Positions 1 to 12,299 of a stretch of DNA of 64,000 nt are shown here, piece after piece. Each line of letters starts with the position of its first letter. Position 1 is the stretch's first letter. The notes under the pieces were generated by a model. It was not told the origin of the DNA and made no database searches. It was given only the letters and a program-made list of their open reading frames with translations. The stretch lies in NCBI GenBank assembly GCA_029783825.1, contig JAREIK010002415.1, forward strand, positions 1,827,006 to 1,891,005, in the 5' to 3' direction. The DNA comes from Sapria himalayana. Taxonomy: Eukaryota > Streptophyta > Magnoliopsida > Malpighiales > Rafflesiaceae. The position numbers were made by a program, and so were the translations under genes.

Positions 1-2938
1 GTATCAACTGGGCGGTGCCAGGCCGGCATGACATGCTTTTTGATGGCCACTCAAAAAGGGCAACCGTGTCGTGCCTGGCATGGCATGACTCAAAAAGGGC
101 AGGCTTGACTGGCATGAGTTTGATGGATTTGGGCTAGTTAATGCTGGGCTTTATGGGTTTCATGCTGGGTCGTGTTGGGCCAAGCCAGGATGTGCCTTTT
201 CACCTCATTCAGAATAAGGTCATCTTTAATTATAAATATTTTAAATCTTAATACAAAATTAATTAATTAATTAATTAATTAAATGCAACAAAAAAATAAA
301 ATTATAATAATAAGTCACAACCCATAACTCAAAAAATAACATAATAAAAATATTATAAATTTCAATCATTTCATTTTCGTAACATAATACAAATACGAAT
401 TACAAAATAACAAAGGAAGCTCGAAAGACAAAAAAAAATACATCAAAGATCAACATAAATTCATCTAGCATCTGAATAATAAAGAACAAAATAACAATAT
501 TTTCTCAAAAGACAAAAATCAATAGGGAATACAAAAATAATAAATTCCATAAGCATGTGATGATATCACTGGTGGTAGGGAGTAGGCTCTATCTTTGTCA
601 TCATCAAAGTCCCATGAATCATCATCTGCCACCAACTCTTCCGCTCTTGCTGTAGTTGCAGCATGATCCTAGATGCTCAAGCTCAAATCCTATTAATCTT
701 TCATGTATGCTAATGTCTTAATAATATATGGTCATAATCTCAATCTCATATCTGAAATCACATTCAATATAATAGAAAAATAGACTTTGATGGTATGCTC
801 GATACCATAGGAGTCAGTAGATCTCATGTCATCTTAGACAACATGGATAGTTGGAGTCATATGATTTCCACCACTATAAAATATTAAGGTTCTTATTATT
901 AGTATGTGATAGAATTGAGCAGTAATCAGTATCTTAGTACCAAGATAGCCCACTCCTATTCGATAGTCCATCTCATCATTTCCCCCTCGCTAACTAAATG
1001 GCGAAGTCATCATCTTTGAATATGATATCTATGTTTGTACTTGGAGCCTGGCTACCACCACCACCATACCTAGTATTATAGTATGTTAATAGCTTAGTCA
1101 ATTTCTCATGAATGAATACTTCAAGTTAGTATTCCTAGTTCATGCACAAGGATATGTATGTCAAATTATTCTCTACCCCTTCCACCTTAACCTTAGGGTC
1201 CATGTAGACAGTCACACAATAAAGAGATGACATGATGGACTAATAATTTAAGCACTTGGTTTCTATCTCAAGAGCCATATCACTAAATTTTGAGTCATCT
1301 CTAAACTTTCTAAACATGCTACTAATATTGCATATGTACTTGAGTGCAATGCAAGTTGTGGAAGTATAAACTGACGAACACATATTTGTCGTGTCATAAA
1401 AAATCTTTAGAAATTTAATAAATGAAAATTATATAGCCCAGTCAATATCTTCAATAATAAGTTTATTATTATTATTATTGATATAGTTGAATATCATGTG
1501 TTCATATCCAACACATGACTTCAATATATGGTATGTGCAATTTTATTTGTGTCTCATATCTAATTGGAATTTCTTCTTCTGACCCATAAACAAATAGAGA
1601 CTACCAAACTCTTGTTGTATGCGAGACATACGAAGAAAGTTTAGTGAGTTATGTTTGTTTTCTAATGTGGGGGAAACTACATTCATCCCCACTTGTACTA
1701 TGAGGTTAAAAAGGTGAAACATGCATCTAATATAAAAAATCTCTTCTAATGGCACATCTCTAATGATCTAACAAACATGTTAATATCTACTCTATTATTA
1801 TATACATTATTGAATATAATACTATATATTTTATTTTGAATATTATATTTTTTAAATATTCTCACCATGCACTAATAAATGGTCATGTCATCATGAGGAT
1901 CAATAATCTCTGAGAATCCTAATATTTTTTTATTTAATTTTCATTTAGAATCTACATAGTGGGCGGTGAGTCATATATAAGATGCATATCATAATAACTA
2001 ATTCATATATTTGATATCACAGACACCATGTCACTATATTCCCTAAATTCATTAATTATTATTTTTTTTTCTAACTTATAGTATTTTAGTATGTCATTCC
2101 GAGATGTGGACTTAGGAATCTTATGATATGCAAGTTGAAAATAAGCATACATAATAGTGACTACCCTTGAATCCTCTGAAAATCTAATCAGAAGACCTAT
2201 CATAGTGATTAATTTGTTCATGCCTTCTCTTCCTAACATTTTGCGGTATATGAAGGGGGTCAACATTGAAGCTGAAACTAGATCTAATCTCAAAGGCCTC
2301 ACAATTGAGTTGGGTTTACCTAGGATCTAATGCATTATGTTTTTTTGGTGAATTGTATGGCATGCCTCTTAAGCTGCCTAGTCTCACATGAACTCCTATA
2401 GATTAATATTTTTTATAATATTTATTTTGTGCTGATTTTTTATCGGCACCCCTAATATTTTTATTTTGTATAATATTAAAGTTAATCCAAACTATTGATT
2501 TTCTTCTAGTTTTTTATTTTTTAGATGTTAGGGTCGAAGCTACTAGAAAAAATAAAGTTTCAACGGCCCTAGACCTTTCCGTAAAATTATCGTTATCCAT
2601 ATTAAAATTATCTATGTTTACGTTAATGTTAATTTCGTTATCGTCATTAAAATTACTATTTGTCATTTTAAATTTTTAATAGTTTATTAATTATATTCTA
2701 AAATATATTTTTTAAAATTAAATATTAATTTATATTAAACTATTAATTAAAATAAGATTTAAAAAACTAAACAAAATTAAAAAAAATATTCGTAAAGCAT
2801 AAAAGCCCATATGCTTGATAATATGCGATGTCCGATATCCGAATCCAATGTTCGGACCATAGTCTGCACTTGAGTCCCGAAAGAAAAGAGAAAAAGAATT
2901 AATATGAGAGGGAGAGTGAGAGTGTCAATAGAAATATG
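1..2938 (-). mobile_element. hAT DNA transposon 1, decayed, cut by window start
   Basis: The element reads on the minus strand. Positions 1-190 are unusually GC-rich with repeated GGCATG/GCCAGG words, and the first bases (gtatcaactgggcgg) resemble the hAT end that starts GGTGTCAATCGGGC at the other copies in this window. AT-rich 3' noncoding DNA follows, then the transposase remnant (560-2530) and a 5' noncoding part (2530-2930) that matches 54090-54440 closely. A CACTA terminus begins at 2939 inside this 5' region, so the far hAT end is separated from it. Target duplication cannot be seen. Confidence 0.7.
560..2530 (-). pseudogene. hAT transposase (BED finger, RICESLEEPER-like), inactivated
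   Basis: Read on the minus strand, the parts of a plant hAT transposase appear in order. A BED zinc-finger remnant lies near 2510-2330 (SIVW, then LKRHA). The N-terminal core at 2302-2003 contains KIPKSTSRNDILKYY and EKK. The catalytic-domain stretch at 1755-1543 contains IRCMFHLFNLIVQVG, matching the family's IRC-AH-LNLIVQ-GL block. A DPKVKVEG segment lies near 1190, and the C-terminal dimerisation block near 900-780 contains WWKSYDSNYP. The tail near 750-570 reads ISDMRLRL then AEELVADDDSWDF. Stops and frameshifts separate every block, so no protein is made. It probably once catalysed cut-and-paste transposition with 8-bp target duplications. Identity is confident; exact ends are not. Confidence 0.8.
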
Positions 2939-3915
2939 TACTACAAAAAAAATTTGATTTAGCTAGGGATCAATCCCTAGCTAAATTGCAAGGGATTAGC
3001 TAGGAAATAGCAAATGATTTATGATTTTTCTTTGAAAAAAAAAACAACAGATTAGTGACGGATTAGCGAGGGAAAATTTTTCATAAATTCGGCTCAAGAA
3101 AAGCAGGGGATTTAGTGACAATAAATTTTCATAAATTCAGCTCAAGAAAAGTTGGGAATTTAGCGACGAAATATTTCTCGCTATTTAAAGAATGAAATTA
3201 GCAACGGATTTAGTGACTGTTCTTCCCTATCTAATAAAACCCGTGATTTAGCGACGTAATTTCCCTAGCTAATAAAATCCATAAATTAGCGACGGATTTA
3301 GCGAGTGAATTTTTCTAGCAAATAAAATCCTTGATTTAGAGATGAATTTAGCAATGGATTTTTCATAGCTAATAAAATCTATAATTTAGCGATGGATTTA
3401 GCGACGAATTTAGAGACAGATTTATCCTATCTAATAAAATCATTGATTTAGTGATAGATTTAGCGACAGATTTTTTTTAGCTAATAAAATCCTTGATTTA
3501 GTGACGAATTTAGCGACGGATTTAGCGATTTATTTTCCCTAGCTAATATAATCCTTGATTTAGCGACGGAGTTTCTCTAGCTCATAAAATCCGTAATTTA
3601 GCTGCGAATTTAGCGACAGATTTTCCCTAGCTAATAAAATCTGTAAATTAGTGGTGTATTTAGCGACAAAATTTCTTTAAAAAATAAAATCCTTAATTTT
3701 GTAACAGATTTAGCAACAAGATTTCTCAAGAAAATAGAATCCTTAATTTTACGATGGAATTTTCCTAAATAATAAAATTTGTAATTTAGCTACGGATTTA
3801 GCGACTAATTTTTTCTAGCTAATAAAACCTATAATATAGCGATGAATTTTCTCCAGCTTATAAAATCCATAATTTAGCTACGGATTTAGCGATGATATTT
3901 TCCTAGGTAATATTT
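2939..3915 (+). mobile_element. CACTA (En/Spm) terminal fragment with subterminal motif array
   Basis: It starts with tactacaaaaaaaattt, one base from the plant CACTA terminal repeat CACTACAAGAAAA. About 950 bp of short motifs follow, dominated by TTAGCGACGGATTT and CCCTAGCTAATAAAATCC in direct and inverted forms at irregular spacing of about 25-60 bp. Such subterminal motifs are the binding sites of the TNPA/TNP1-type protein in En/Spm elements. No opposite end or coding region is attached. The preceding bases ATG may be one half of a target duplication. Confidence 0.75.
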
Positions 3916-4661
3916 AATTATTTAATTTTTTTATTTATTATTTGTTTTAATATTTTATTTAATTTTGTTTATTAAATATATGTTAATGGTATATAAATGA
4001 GCAATCCTTAAAAACTACATTCTCCTCGTAAAATCATAAAAAAATTATATTATAAATACATAATTTAAAAAATATAAAAATACAAAAAACAATTATATAT
4101 ATTAATAAGGACTAAATTAATTATTTTTATGATGTAATAATTTTTATAAAATTATACAAAAAATTTTTCTAAAATTTTAAAATAAGAAACTTAAAACTTT
4201 GTATTAAAGTAACATTTATTAATAAATTCAATAAGTATAATAATTTTATTTCTATATTTTAAAAATAAAATTAACATATATTAAAATTTATACTAGCATA
4301 AATGTAAATTAATTAATTGTATAATAAAATAAAAAATATTTTCAAAATTATTTTATAATATATCTAACATTATTCTCTATCAGAAAAATTGTGGTGGTGT
4401 TTTAGCTTCTACTATAAGCCTCCACGTGACCACGTCCTCAAAAATCTGACTTCCGAGTTCTGAGTGGAGAATCATGATAGTATCATCATCGAAGTTGGTC
4501 ATCATCCCTTTGTCAATTACTGGAAAATAGCAGCGACAACAACATCGCCTTCTTAACATTCACGAATACTAGGTTTCGACTAGCTTTCTTCTCTCATCTC
4601 AATAGTATTTCGAACCTCTATTTCTCGCTTTGCCATATTATTCTGATCGGGTTTTGCATAG
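3916..4661. other. AT-rich spacer, no gene seen
   Basis: 3916-4380 is very AT-rich with short A/T runs. 4380-4660 is more mixed and may be leader or first-intron sequence of the succinyl-CoA ligase fragment that follows, but no first exon was recognised. Confidence 0.5.
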
Positions 4662-5150
4662 GGAGCAGAGTTGATGAGAAAATACAGCATCAACGTGCCA
4701 AAAGGAATCGCTGTTTCTTCTATTGATGAGGTTAAATGGGGGATTCATAACTTGTTTCATAGTTAATTCGAGGTATTAAATCATTGTCCTGTTTAGTTTA
4801 AAAGAAATATTTCGAATCCCCTTATGCAAAGTAATTCCGAATTAATTCTAACAATTGTCGTTGTGAGGATCCGATGTGTTTTTCAATCTTTTGAAAATTT
4901 CACTTACCATATCAGTGATGGAGTAGCTTAATTCATATTTTCTTTCCATCACATATCTATTTCATGAAAAGAAAACTAGAGTTATTTACATGCTTTTATT
5001 AGCTGGATGAAAATATGTGATATCATAAGCACGCGCAGCTGGTCGCCAAGAATCAAATTCTGGTTGGTGGGCGTGGCTTGGGAAAGTTTAAAAATGGATT
5101 TGAGGGATGAGTTCACATTGTCAAGGCAGACAAAGTAGAAGAGATAGTTG
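4662..5150 (+). pseudogene. Succinyl-CoA ligase (ADP-forming) beta subunit, two-exon fragment
   Basis: The family's mitochondrial enzyme makes ATP from succinyl-CoA in the TCA cycle. Exon A (4662-4772) follows an AG acceptor and reads GAELMRKYSINVPKGIAV then SSIDEV, matching the start of the ATP-grasp region. It has a stop near its end and a GT donor after it. Exon B (5039-5150), again between AG and GT, reads LVAKNQILVGGRGLGKF then a stop in the GG-VHIVK motif (GFEG*VHIVKADKVEEIV). Intron phase and order fit the plant gene. No later exons are found, and two in-frame stops make it non-functional. It could be a captured gene fragment or the relic of a duplicated gene; no element boundaries were found around it. 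Confidence 0.8.
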
Positions 5151-6302
5151 GTAATAAATGTGCATTTCTATTTGCTTAAATCAATTTTCTGTTGGATTAT
5201 TTTTCTCAATGGCTTGAGTATTACTTTTTAGCATCAAGACATAAGGAGCATTGTGAAAAAAAATGGTAGTAAACTCTTGGGAAGATGAATATCTTTATCT
5301 CTAAGTTTAATTACATCCAAAAAAAAATCCTAAGCATTTAAGCATTATTTTGCCAATATTTGAATTATAAAAAAAATCCTATATTTAATTACATTTAAAA
5401 TATAATAAATTGATATTCAAGGATAAATAAATTGAGGTTTTAACTACATTTAAAAACTTTTGACGAGTTATTAAAAAAAGTATCTTTAAGTTCTTATTAA
5501 AAGAATACTTTAGGTATTTTTTTAGGGTTTAAAAAATGTTTTTTAAAATATTGCTAATGATATTTCTTTGTACTAAACACACTTACAATTATTTTTTTCT
5601 ATTAACATTTTTGACAAGTACTACTAAACTGACACTAAGTTGATTTTATTTCATGTTTTATTTTTGCATCTACTAAAATTTATAAGAATCAAAGCATTGA
5701 GTAAATTATTATAGTAAATTAAAAAGAAAATAAAAATTAATATTAAATTTAAAATAAAATAATTAAACTTAAAATAATAAATATTAATATTTTATAATTA
5801 AAACAAGTTAAACATTAACAATATAACATAAATCAAATAAATCTAGTATATCCAACTAGGTAAGAGAACAATATTGCATCACTTTGTTGGTCAAGTCGTA
5901 CGAGTCTAGTTGATGGCCGACCAAGATAGCGTCAAGGCAATCTGCTTACGGAATATTTTTGGCAGCATGTTATGCTTTATCATTCTAATTATGATCGGTG
6001 TTCTTGTCTTTTTAATTCATCTATTTTATGTATTTTTTGAAACATGGACTATCATGATACATAACCTAATCGATGTTCTTTCAATTTGAAGAGCGCATGA
6101 TGTGTTAGCATTTGTTGGATTATTTGGTCAATGCTTTAAGTTTTTGTACACCATCATACACTATATGTATTTTAAGGGAACTAAGCTAGATATTTACAAA
6201 AATGTATTCCAAATTCAAAAGTATTTAATTCTTATTGCACTCAAATATGTAAACCTAAAAATAAGTTATAATATCCTTCAAAATATATTCTCTTTGCATA
6301 TG
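5151..6302. other. AT-rich intergenic DNA
   Basis: A/T-dominated sequence with short mixed patches (5860-6090). No coding similarity, terminal repeats or RNA gene were recognised. Confidence 0.5.
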
Positions 6303-9300
6303 GAGGTGATGGAGAATTTGGCTAGGCTGCCGGCCGTGTGGGAGAGGAAGAAGTTATGGCTACGGAATCTGAATATTGCCTCATTTCCACCAATTTAATT
6401 TTCATCAGTATATTCTTCTCCTCATTCCTTGATGCATGTTTGCAAATGAACACACATAAGTATTTTACAATTTTACCTACCACTTGGTAAATCGACAGCT
6501 ATGCAAATGGAAGCGATGCCTCTAGTAAACAGTTCCAACTCAAAGAGTATCCGTATCCCACGTGAGTTTGATTCCTAATTACTAGAAAACATATCAACTT
6601 CATCATTTCATAATCGAGATATAGCCGATTACTCTTACAAATGAATTTATGTGATCTAAGAAGTGATGAAAACTTGTGTGTCACTTTGCATGCAATGAAT
6701 CATACATTAACTCTTTTATCTCTGAATGCATGCCTCCTAAAACTGGTTTATGTGGCCATGTGAGGGAGATCTCACTTGCAATTTTAAGTCAATGTTACCT
6801 AATGATTTTGAGAAGAATTGTTATAATTGTTTATTATGGTGGCCAATCTAGAAGTTTGTCTCGTGAAGATTTTATTTTCATCACCGTGTTGGAATTAGAA
6901 TCTCAACTATAAAATCAAAACTCTCTTATTAGTCATTCTCGAGTTCTTTTCTAATATCGCTCTCTTAATAGTGATTTTGTTTCCCATAAATTCTTTCTCA
7001 TGGATATTTTACATTGGATCAGACACTTGATTTTCTAAGTGTGACTGGTTATTTTGGATTTGCTCTTCTCCAAAAACATACATCGTGATAATTATTTAAT
7101 AAATGTTTTTATTGTAAGAAACATAGTTAGTAATGCTTTTAATTGTTTAGTTCTTGTTTTTTTTATTTAAAATTATTTGAGTTTGTTGTGCTTGATCTTC
7201 TTCCAACCCATTGAATGTAACATCAAATTCATCATTGTAATCCAAAATATAATTAACCTAACCTATCAATTTTAACATTAAAATTTTAGAATTTATTGCA
7301 ATTGAACATATAAATATAATATTGCATGATTTATAGATGTAGCAACAAATAAATACTCAAGCTTAGTGATGAAAAAAGTGAGTAGATAAGAAAAAACTAA
7401 AAAGATAAGATTGGAGAAGACAATAAATATTCTTATGTATATCTATAAGCTGATTCATAATGAAAATATTCATAATAATAATTATTTTGTATTGTATTTT
7501 CTTTTAAATGAAATAATTAATTTTTTATATATTTTATTTTTTAAAAAAATTTTAATGAATGCTTATTTTTTTAATAATTATTTAATAAAATGAAAACTAT
7601 AAATATTTATTTAACGTAAATTATTTAGTATGAGATATGAAAAATATTAATATCTTTATATTCTTGTTCTTTAAGATTAGAGAGGCTATGTTTTAAAAAT
7701 TTCGAACTTGAGAATTATCATCCTTAGATAAAGATATTTATTATTATACCTAGATATGAACTTTAATAAATGCATTTAACATAAATATTTTTTAGAAAAT
7801 TATCAATTTTAGTATTATTATTATACAAATACTTTTTAACTCATGAGTTCTAACGATATCTTGTATGTCAGTATTTATGTTATTCCACATTGATGAATTT
7901 TTATAAATCATAAGAATAATAGTGAATTTTTCCAATGATTTATTATTTTTTCAATTCATTAATGTTTTTTTAATAATCAAGATGAGAAAAAAACTTGATA
8001 AAAAATATTATTTTTTGAATTTCTTTTAATTTTAAAATATAAATTGTTTTTTTTTTTTTGAGAACTTTTAGATTTAACACGTTGAATATGACTCATAAAA
8101 ATTATTGGAAATTTATATATAAGAATATTACAAAATGTCAAATAACAAATAAAAATTAAAAATCTGTCATAAAATGATTGTATTTATAAACTTTTAAAAT
8201 TTTTTAACATATTAAAATATTTTTCTTAAGAATGAAAATTATTAATATGAGTTGAAAATTTAGTTTTGTCGAGCGAAATCTCAGAAATGCAACATGATGT
8301 AAAGATTATAAGTGATTTACATAAATATATCTTATGGTTGTTGACAAGATACTCATTTTTTTAAGTAATAAAAAATTGTTGTGCAAGTGAGTTCGCACAC
8401 AAATATATAAGAAATACTCTAGAAATAATTAGTTTTTAACAACTAGAGTAATGAGTTAATTATTTAATTTTATTAATTTAATTGATTATATTGTACTTTT
8501 TAAAATAATTAAATTGCTTTATTTTTTTTATTAAATTGCTAATATGTATAAAATGATAGCTAGATAATGTGTTACATTCGTTAACAAAATTAAAATATTA
8601 TTACATATGCCCATATTACCCCCAAATTGCCCCTGATTTGTGCTCTTCGACTCGCTTAATTATGTATTATTATCATTAATATTCATATTATGTTTTATGA
8701 TTTTTTTTGTGCTAGTTTTTTTAGAATGAATATTTTTGTGAAAATTATGTAAACAAAAATAAATTTTAGAATTTTGGTACACTCAAAACCATATTCCCTA
8801 GAGTATTCTTATAAACTATTTTTGAAAATTATTTTATAAGTACGTGTGTATGCATATATATTACTTAGAAAAATATTTTTGAAATAGTTTTTTAATACGC
8901 ATGATATATATATATATATATATGTATGTATAAATACACAATAATAATAATAATAAATATTATTATTATAAGTGCGTAATTATGCATATATTAATTTATT
9001 ATAAAGTTAAATTTGTTTAAATGAAAATAATATTAAGATAAAGATCGCCCTTGATATTTTTTTATTGATTGTATATGTTGGAGTTCATACTTTGATGCGA
9101 AGTTAATTGATTTCATCTAAGGATGATAAGTTTCGAATTCAAGACTCATCATATATACTATTTTCAACTTTTAATAGAGAGATGAGATTCTATGCTAACT
9201 TCCACATGGAGATGCCAAACAATAAATATGATGGAATATTAATTAATTATTTTTGTAATCAATCTAACTCCCAAAAACATATTTAGACCATAAAGGTAAG

Positions 9301-10028
9301 TGCTTTAGGAGCGTACTCACCATGTGTCATGATGTAATTATTGCAAATTTGGGTAGGTTTCTTGAAGTTCCCTGGGTGCGGTACTTTGGTACATACAAAG
9401 ATCTACAAATTAGCTTGGTGTGGCTCGGAAAAAATTCATCTTTAGGTTTGTATTTTATTTTTCCACATTCTTTTCTTATTTTATAGTTGTTCTTCTCTTG
9501 AAATTATACTTGATAAAAACTTCGGTGAACATTATGTTTCAGTGCTATGTTATGAAAATTATTTTGTTTTAATACCCTATTTGTTCATAAAATCAAAAAA
9601 ATATGCCATGAACCTAAAAACATTTCTCTAAGGTATCCTCAAACTCTCATTTGGACTTTAATGAAAAAAAACATCCTTGCCCTTTTCACATCAACATGCT
9701 ACATACACAGGCACACACACACACACATATAATCTTTTTACTATTATGTGATACTTGGGTGATACTTCACTGTAATATAACTAGGTCAACTCCTTCATAA
9801 TTTATAATTGTATGATACTCTTTTAACATGTAACATTAGCGATTGCTTGACATGTGATTATTTGATTGTAATTTATGTAAGTGTAATTATCCTAGTTGAT
9901 TTTGGTAATTTTTCTTTTTTTTTAGCTTTTGGATAATTTAGCTAGTGAAAATTCAAAAGTGGATTGGAGGAACTCAATTTACTTGAATTTGATTGCGCAT
10001 ACATCTTTCACCCTTAATGTTGTAATAT
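6303..10028 (+). pseudogene. Exons resembling a plant KIAA0930-like (DUF2045) gene
   Basis: Four coding-like patches lie in order on the plus strand. 6303-6398 reads MENLARLPAVWERKKLWLRN and ends in a stop without an evident donor. 6499-6561 reads GSDASSKQFQLKEYPYPT, with an AG before and GTGAGT after. 9357-9445 reads PWVRYFGTYKDLQISLVWL after an AG and before a GT. 9942-10028 reads SENSKVDWRNSIYLNL then IAHTSF, bounded by AG and GT. Patches 2-4 stay in frame when joined at these splice sites. The WRNSIYLNL block and overall order recall the plant homologues of KIAA0930, a family without established function; this assignment is from memory and tentative. No later exons appear before the retroelements after 10.7 kb, so the gene is broken or truncated. 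The intron between exons 2 and 3 (about 2.8 kb) is AT-rich, with a TA microsatellite near 8905. Confidence 0.45.
6562..9356. other. AT-rich stretch, possible large intron
   Basis: This lies between two exon-like patches. It holds long A/T runs, a (TA)n tract near 8904-8922 and (AAT)n near 8941-8957. The short open frames here (for example 6676-6912) show no recognisable domain. Confidence 0.4.
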
Positions 10029-10750
10029 GTAGGCTTGTTTTTCTATTTCCTTATTCCTCATATTGCATGTATGTGTTCCTTGCTCCTTTGAATGTAAGAT
10101 ACACACTTTGAATTTATTTGTCTATTGTTTTTTTTAAAATTTTTTTGTGGCTTATTTGTTCAAGTTCACCCTTTATTAATAGGTGACTAGCTGGTAATAT
10201 CTCATTACTAAATTACTAAAACTAAATGTGTCTGTTCTAATTCTTATTTGTGTAAATATTGATATGTATGTTTGTTTGTAATCTAAGTAAATGGAAGCAA
10301 CTTACAATTCTACCTCTTCTAGTTACCAGGTAAGATTATCTATGCTCTTCTCCTTCAGAATACTAATTACATTTTTTTCTCTTTCTCTCAATTTAATTTT
10401 TACTAGTAGAGTTTGGTTTATAAAGATTAATTCATTTTTATTTTTTTTTTATTTTCTCCCAATTTTTCTTCTTTCTTCTATTTTCACGTCACTTATATGA
10501 TTTCGACTCCTACTATACTATAGTATTATTGTCATAATAATATTATATTTGTAATTATTGTAGGGCATTACCTCTAATATATGAATACATTATAAATATT
10601 TCTTAGATAATTATTACAAAAATATTTTTAAATTTAGAATTTTTATGGTATTTGTGTTATCTTTAATAGTTTAGCATATGTGTGTGTTGTGGCCTTGTGG
10701 GTCATGATGCAAGTGGCTACTTGGCTGGCATATGACTTCACTAGAGAAGC
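10029..10750. other. AT-rich sequence, no supported gene
   Basis: A possible further small exon (10291-10329, followed by GTAAGA) cannot be matched to a family. The rest is T-rich and repetitive. Confidence 0.35.
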
Positions 10751-10840
10751 CACTACAAGAAAATATCGATTTAGCTAAAGAATTTTAGCTAGGGATCAAT
10801 CCCTATCGATGGATTTGGCTCTAAAATTCATCAACCTAAT
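10751..10840 (+). mobile_element. CACTA terminal inverted repeat fragment
   Basis: Begins with CACTACAAGAAAA exactly, followed by GATTTAGCTA and CTAGGGATCAATCCCTA subterminal motifs similar to those at 2945-2985 but arranged differently. Only about 90 bp remain; no partner end is seen. Confidence 0.7.
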
Positions 10841-10884
10841 TTTACACTCTGAAATAAAAAAAATAAAATCTCATTTTCCAAATT

Positions 10885-10960
10885 AAGAAATGGGGATTTG
10901 AACCCGTTATCTCCACAGAGACAAAAATCTCATGCCAACATCTAGTCATAATTAATAAAA
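10885..10960 (-). repeat. tRNA-like (SINE or LTR-derived) fragment with B box
   Basis: Read on the minus strand, the segment contains GGGTTCAAATCCC, a close fit to the RNA polymerase III B box GGTTCRANNCC, preceded at roughly tRNA spacing by TTGGCATGAGA, a weak A-box candidate. No cloverleaf could be drawn, so it is more likely a tRNA-derived repeat than a tRNA gene. Confidence 0.3.
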
Positions 10961-11131
10961 ATAAGAATAAGATGAATAAGATGAATAAAAAGAATAAGAA
11001 GAATAAAAAGATTAATAAGATTGAAAAACTCAAAGCTCTAAGAACTAGAGAGAGAAAGTTGAATTTTTGGAGGGAGAAAGCTTTAAGTTGTGCAAGAATA
11101 AGGCTAATACTTAGCCAAAAAGTGGTAATTT

Positions 11132-11154
11132 GACTTCTTATTCAATAAGAAGTC
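11132..11154. repeat. Short perfect inverted repeat
   Basis: GACTTCTTATT and AATAAGAAGTC form an 11-bp perfect stem with a one-base loop, just upstream of the LINE-type ORF. Function unknown; it may be incidental. Confidence 0.35.
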
Positions 11155-11185
11155 TTTTGCAAGTTTATTTAAGGAAACCATAATA

Positions 11186-11782
11186 TTGCATCCGAGGTTT
11201 GGAAATAAAAATGGTGTGGCACCGATATACATTCCCTTGGCAGATCTCGATAAACTTGCCGAGCCTTTTAATTACAACCTAACAGAGAAATTTTTACATG
11301 GAAAACCTCTTGCGAAGGAATTTCATGAGTTTATAGAAACCTTGAAGCTTAAGGGTTCTATAAAAATTGTGGATTATGATGCCAAGCATATGGTTCTTCA
11401 ATGCATCGAAGAGAGAGATTTTCCAAGGCTATGGATGAGGCGTCAATGGATAATTAAGGACTTTTCAATGAGAATTCTAAAATGGACGATGGATTTCAAC
11501 TCGATAGAGGAAGCCCCGATAGCTCCGGTATGGTTTATTTTTCCTAATTTACCTCTCCATCTATACAGTAAGCAATTTCTCTTCATCTTGGCAAAATGTA
11601 TGGGTAAACCAATAATGATTGATGAGGCCACTACCTCAATGACTAAACCAAATAATCCAAGGATTTGCATGGAGTTAATTGTGCCGGAACATATCCCCAA
11701 ATATTGTTTAAAATGTAATAGAATGAGCTGTGGGGAGGAGGAATGTATTAAGGGGATGGGCAGAAAGGATACATTGCAATAA
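11186..11782 (+). CDS. DUF4283 / LINE ORF1-like protein fragment
   Basis: An open frame of 198 codons without a stop, the longest clean coding stretch in the window outside low-complexity DNA. It matches the plant DUF4283 domain, the nucleic-acid-binding N-terminal part of LINE ORF1-like proteins. Landmarks are GKPLAKEFHEFIETLKLKG, ERDFPRLWMRRQWII, the MRILKWTMDF block, APVWFIFPNLPLHLYSKQF, and a C-terminal knuckle-like YCLKCNRMSCGEEECI. The reading frame opens upstream of 11186 without an ATG, so the true start is lost or further 5'. No ORF2 reverse transcriptase follows; minus-strand gypsy sequence lies downstream, so the element is truncated. A domesticated DUF4283 protein cannot be excluded. 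Confidence 0.65.
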   Translation: MHPRFGNKNGVAPIYIPLADLDKLAEPFNYNLTEKFLHGKPLAKEFHEFIETLKLKGSIKIVDYDAKHMVLQCIEERDFPRLWMRRQWIIKDFSMRILKWTMDFNSIEEAPIAPVWFIFPNLPLHLYSKQFLFILAKCMGKPIMIDEATTSMTKPNNPRICMELIVPEHIPKYCLKCNRMSCGEEECIKGMGRKDTLQ

Positions 11783-12299
11783 TATTATGGTAGATACAAG
11801 GGTAAAATTGCATCGGTTAAAAAAGATATAAACAAAGAACTAATGCTATGTCAGAATATATACTCTTATAAGGGGGAAATGAATGTGGGCAGTGAAGGGG
11901 AGGAGGAGAATAACACCATATTGGATAACTTATATATTTTTTTTCTATAACTATAATATACTTTTTCATCATCTTCATTTTTTTTACTATCACAACTTTA
12001 AAGTTATTCACCTGTCTCATACTCTACATCACACTCACAATTTCATAATTCTTCTTCCATTTCATAGACTTTATTTCTTTTACAACTACAAAGTTTTTCT
12101 TTTGGTCTATACATTTCATATTTATCCATTCAGCAACTTTCTATAAATTTTTTCTACTAGAAATCTACTTTTTGTTGCATGGTAGTACATAGTAGATTTG
12201 TTATTCCTCTAATACTTATTTCATAATAATCTAGATCCCTAAAGCTATTATAAAGATTAAACTTTACATATTCTTCTCTGACATTAAGAATAAACTCTC
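11783..12299. other. Pyrimidine-rich spacer
   Basis: Sequence between the LINE ORF1 and the gypsy protease, rich in T/C stretches near 11935-12130. No domain was recognised. Confidence 0.4.

Noticed and set aside
10885..10960. Functional tRNA gene
   Set aside because: A B box is present but no acceptor or anticodon stems could be formed.
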